The notes beneath the pieces were generated by a model. It was not told the origin of the DNA and made no database searches. It was given only the letters and a program-made list of their open reading frames with translations. This document shows positions 61,721 to 64,000 of a DNA stretch of 64,000 nucleotides, piece by piece (position 1 is the stretch's first letter; every line of letters starts with the position of its first letter). This DNA is from UBA4459 sp963776205 (GTDB lineage: Bacteria; Bacteroidota; Bacteroidia; Bacteroidales; F082): positions 124,001 to 188,000 of the forward strand of contig CAVZLR010000003.1 of assembly GCA_963776205.1 (NCBI GenBank). Direction: 5' to 3'. The position numbers and the translations under genes were made by a program.

Positions 61721-61897
61721 CGAAAACAATGGGCACAATAAATGAAATTCATATTTACGAGTACGCCATATTGTCTTGCTTTTTAAAGTGTAGGCTGCCA
61801 TATTGGCGCAATTTAAATTGGATTATCAAATGGAATGGATATTGAAAACATCGAATTAAATAAATCATGAAATAATTTAAATTAAAAAGATAAAAAA

Positions 61898-62311
61898 ATG
61901 AACTTAGTTAGATTTAACAGACACCCATTTTACAGCGGACTAATGAACGGATTGGAAAATGATTTTTCATCAAATAAAAGCAATTGCCATGTTCCAGCTG
62001 TTAACATTCAGGAAGATGAAAAACAATTCATGCTGGAATTTGCAGTTCCGGGGATGAACAAAGATGGTTTCAAGATCAATCTTGAAAACCAGTTACTCAC
62101 CATTTCTTCTGAAATGAAAGAAGAAAAGGAAGACACTAAAACAAACTACACCCGTCGTGAATTTGTTTATAACGGTTTTAGCAGATCGTTTACTTTGCCA
62201 AAAAACATTGTTGCTGACAAGATCAAAGCGGATTATAAAGATGGTATTTTGAATATATCAATACCAAAAGACGAAAAAACGAAGCTAACCCGTGAAATCA
62301 AGGTTGCATAA
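61898..62311 (+). CDS. Small heat-shock protein, Hsp20/alpha-crystallin
   Basis: An ATP-independent holdase for unfolding proteins. N-terminal arm FNRHPFYSGLMNGLENDF, alpha-crystallin domain (about 35-130) with VNIQEDEKQFMLEFAVPGMNKD and the YNGFSRSFTLPKNI and YKDGILNISIPK segments, and a short C-terminus. 137 residues is typical. Monocistronic, terminator downstream. No HrcA-type CIRCE repeat was seen upstream, so control may be by another route. Confidence 0.95.
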   Translation: MNLVRFNRHPFYSGLMNGLENDFSSNKSNCHVPAVNIQEDEKQFMLEFAVPGMNKDGFKINLENQLLTISSEMKEEKEDTKTNYTRREFVYNGFSRSFTLPKNIVADKIKADYKDGILNISIPKDEKTKLTREIKVA

Positions 62312-62334
62312 TTAAATTGTAAAGTTTTCATTGA

Positions 62335-62363
62335 CCCCGCTATTTCAGAAGCGGGGTTTTTTA
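62335..62363. terminator. Terminator between hsp20 and the ZIP gene
   Basis: CCCCGC-T...A-GCGGGG stem (62335-62340 with 62351-62356), loop of about 10 bases, then TTTTTTATTT. Convergent genes on both sides. Confidence 0.85.
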
Positions 62364-62364
62364 T

Positions 62365-63174
62365 TTACAGGAAGAGTAATAAACTCAGCGCCATCACTGC
62401 CATACCGGCAATCATCCCGTAAATTGACAGGTGGTGTTCTCCATATTCTTCCGCTGCGGGTAACAACTCATCCAATGAAATAAACACCATGATCCCTGCA
62501 ACACTTGCGAATAAAATACCAAATACCAATGGGCTTAGAAAAGGCATCAATATAAGGTACCCAACCAATGCACCTACAGGTTCAGCCAACCCTGAAAAAA
62601 ACGACAACCAGAATGCTTTTCTTTTACTTCCTGTGGCATAATACACGGGCACCGATACCGCAATCCCTTCAGGAATGTTATGAATGGCAATAGCAACTGC
62701 GATGGCAATTCCAAGGGTCGGGTCTGTAAGCGCTGCGGTAAAAGTGGCCAGTCCTTCCGGAAAATTATGGATGGCAATGGCCAGGGCTGTAAACATTCCC
62801 ATCCGCATCAATTTTTTCGATTTCTTCGCTTCCACATCCTGCATTTCCTCCACCTTGTGCATTTCATGCGGATTTTCAGCAGAAGGAATAAGCTTATCGA
62901 TGATGGCAATGAACAGAATACCGCCAAAAAAACCAGCAGCAGTCAACCAGTAGCCCTGCGTATCTCCAACCACAGTTATTAGCTCATCCCTGGCTTTCAC
63001 CATGATTTCAACAAACGATACATAGATCATTACCCCGGCCGAAAATCCTAGTGCCACCGAAAGAAATCCTGTATTTGTTTTTTTGGCAAAAAAAGCAATG
63101 GCGCTACCTATACCCGTTGATAATCCTGCAAATAAAGTAAGTCCGAATGCAAAAGCTATCGTTTCAAATTCCAT
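62365..63174 (-). CDS. zupT: ZIP family divalent-metal transporter (ZupT-like)
   Basis: Eight-helix zinc/iron/manganese importer. The two metal-site signatures of the ZupT group, AIHNFPEGLATF and AIHNIPEGIAV (TM4 and TM5), are complete. The cytoplasmic loop (about 105-125, HEMHKVEEMQDVEAKKSK) is acidic and His-poor. 269 residues is normal. Monocistronic. The gene is convergent with hsp20. Confidence 0.93.
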   Translation of the reverse strand: MEFETIAFAFGLTLFAGLSTGIGSAIAFFAKKTNTGFLSVALGFSAGVMIYVSFVEIMVKARDELITVVGDTQGYWLTAAGFFGGILFIAIIDKLIPSAENPHEMHKVEEMQDVEAKKSKKLMRMGMFTALAIAIHNFPEGLATFTAALTDPTLGIAIAVAIAIHNIPEGIAVSVPVYYATGSKRKAFWLSFFSGLAEPVGALVGYLILMPFLSPLVFGILFASVAGIMVFISLDELLPAAEEYGEHHLSIYGMIAGMAVMALSLLLFL

Positions 63175-63256
63175 TCTGGTTCAATTAATATCGGGTTATT
63201 TTTCAGTTGTAAATCTATGAATTTTAAATTCTGCAATTCAAAAAAGAAGTAAAAAA

Positions 63257-63287
63257 CTTGACTTTTCTATTATTTGTTTTATATTTG
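63257..63287 (+). promoter_or_regulatory. Promoter of the last secreted gene
   Basis: CTTG (63257-63260), 19 bases, TATATTTG (63280-63287). It gives a leader of about 240 bases before the GTG at 63534. The leader has two imperfect copies of CCAAC.CTTCAGGT.ATT-type sequence (63355-63372 and 63392-63410). Confidence 0.55.
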
Positions 63288-63533
63288 TTGTCCGCTTGCT
63301 CAGTATTTGAGCTTTACAAGCAAAGCGGAATTCCTACCCAATTATGATTCTCCAACACTTCAGGTGATTTTCTGAAACCAATTTATGAATTTCCAACTTC
63401 TCAGGTAATTATTTAAATTTCCAATTCTGAATTCCATTCATCCAAGCCTTTAATTGGTTTGTAATGCATTTTTAATGCGTCGACATTAAACCTGCCTTAC
63501 TCCAGGCTGTAAACTAAATGCAACTATAAAGTC

Positions 63534-64000
63534 GTGAAAAAAGGGGGACTATTTCTGTTTATTTTTTTACTGTCTTGCTTATTATTTTCGCAAGATGCGC
63601 TTCACTTCAGGTGGATAGGCGGAGCTTCAGGTGAAGGATATGATGCCTTTAGCTGGAATGCTGCTGATAATTGGGAGATTTGGATCCCCGAATCAGATAG
63701 CGATATCGACCCTGAAACAGACAATGGAATATGGGAAGCCGCCTGGACTTTTCCAGGAGACCAGGACAATTGCATTATTCCTGCCGGAAGAACTGATTAC
63801 CCAAAATATCCTTCTTACCCTGACTTTGAAAATACAGCACACTGCTTCAACCTCAAGATAAAACCCGGTGGCGCAATCAATTGGGAAAGCCCTGAAAATG
63901 ATCTGCAAATCGTTTTAGAAGTATTTCGGAAATCTCGAAATTCAAAGTGAATCCGAAATTCAGGCAATACTTTCAATTGCTGAAAACCCATCCGTAGAAA
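63534..64000 (+). CDS. Secreted protein, N-terminal part (cut by window edge; probable frameshift)
   Basis: Starts with GTG, MKKGGLFLFIFLLSCLLFSQ being a signal peptide. The mature part reads FRWIGGASGEGYDAFSWNAADNWEIW, resembling the first blocks of large T9SS-exported adhesins of Bacteroidota (W-rich, Asn/Asp-rich). After IVLEV the frame meets a stop at 63948-63950. One base off, it continues YFGNLEIQSESEIQAILSIAENPS to the window end, which reads more like protein. So an indel near 63920 is probable. Function unknown, adhesin-like by appearance. Confidence 0.6.

Noticed and set aside
61694..61801. N-terminal extension of the flippase-like protein
   Set aside because: Promoter element lies inside it and the extension has no hydrophobic or family-like sequence.

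Overview
This 64-kb window is a chromosomal segment of a member of the Bacteroidota, probably class Bacteroidia; the genus cannot be read from it. The evidence is the AT-rich composition, several promoters of the Bacteroidota type (TTTG or CTTG, 18-20 bases, TAnnTTTG), TonB-dependent and PorV-like outer-membrane proteins, and several secreted proteins with type IX secretion (T9SS) C-terminal domains. No insertion sequence, prophage or CRISPR array was seen. There is one RNA gene of the classical kind, tRNA-Asn(GTT), and one clear riboswitch (SAM-I, ahead of metH). Layout: 1-1.7 kb holds the end of purF, a multiply frameshifted HIT-family gene and greA, with a terminator-like hairpin inside the greA leader. 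1.7-10.9 kb is a minus-strand triad: a TonB receptor (frameshifted), a 1448-residue secreted protein and a PorV/PorQ-like barrel. 11-19 kb holds tRNA-Asn, an orphan secreted protein, and two paralogous Tyr/His/Pro-rich secreted proteins that bracket a T9SS-exported peptidylarginine-deiminase-like enzyme. A motif made of the tRNA 3' end plus its terminator recurs, decayed, near 13.9 and 17.6 kb. 19-31 kb is a mixed envelope and secreted set: an NTF2-like lipoprotein, DUF1289, DUF4395, an SDR, a T9SS esterase, a T9SS beta-propeller protein, a sialidase-like/PKD T9SS protein, a GNAT protein with a structured leader, a periplasmic 1-Cys peroxiredoxin, a 32-residue-repeat protein and YceI. 31-38.5 kb has a TetR-SDR-epimerase operon with two matching operator-like sites, outer-membrane proteins, a MazG-type pyrophosphatase, a GT39 glycosyltransferase with a decayed fragment of its own C-terminus 2 kb away, and an adenosine-kinase-like PfkB kinase. 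38.5-47.3 kb contains an EF-G paralogue with degenerate GTPase motifs and a TolC-TetR-MFP-RND efflux operon headed by a 36-bp near-perfect palindrome. 48-58 kb is a methyl-cycle block (ahcY; SAM riboswitch, metH, metF) followed by a GGGP-synthase-like enzyme and a DPP-IV-type peptidase. 58-64 kb has tandem DUF302 proteins, a type I glutamine synthetase, a flippase-like membrane protein, Hsp20, a ZIP metal transporter and the start of another secreted protein. How the genes work together: AhcY removes S-adenosylhomocysteine, MetF supplies 5-methyl-THF and MetH remakes methionine, with the SAM riboswitch closing the loop. The secreted proteins depend on a T9SS encoded elsewhere. Caution: at least six genes carry single-base frameshifts, including the housekeeping gene metH. 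This looks more like residual sequencing indels than biology, so broken genes are described as likely intact in the organism unless stated otherwise.
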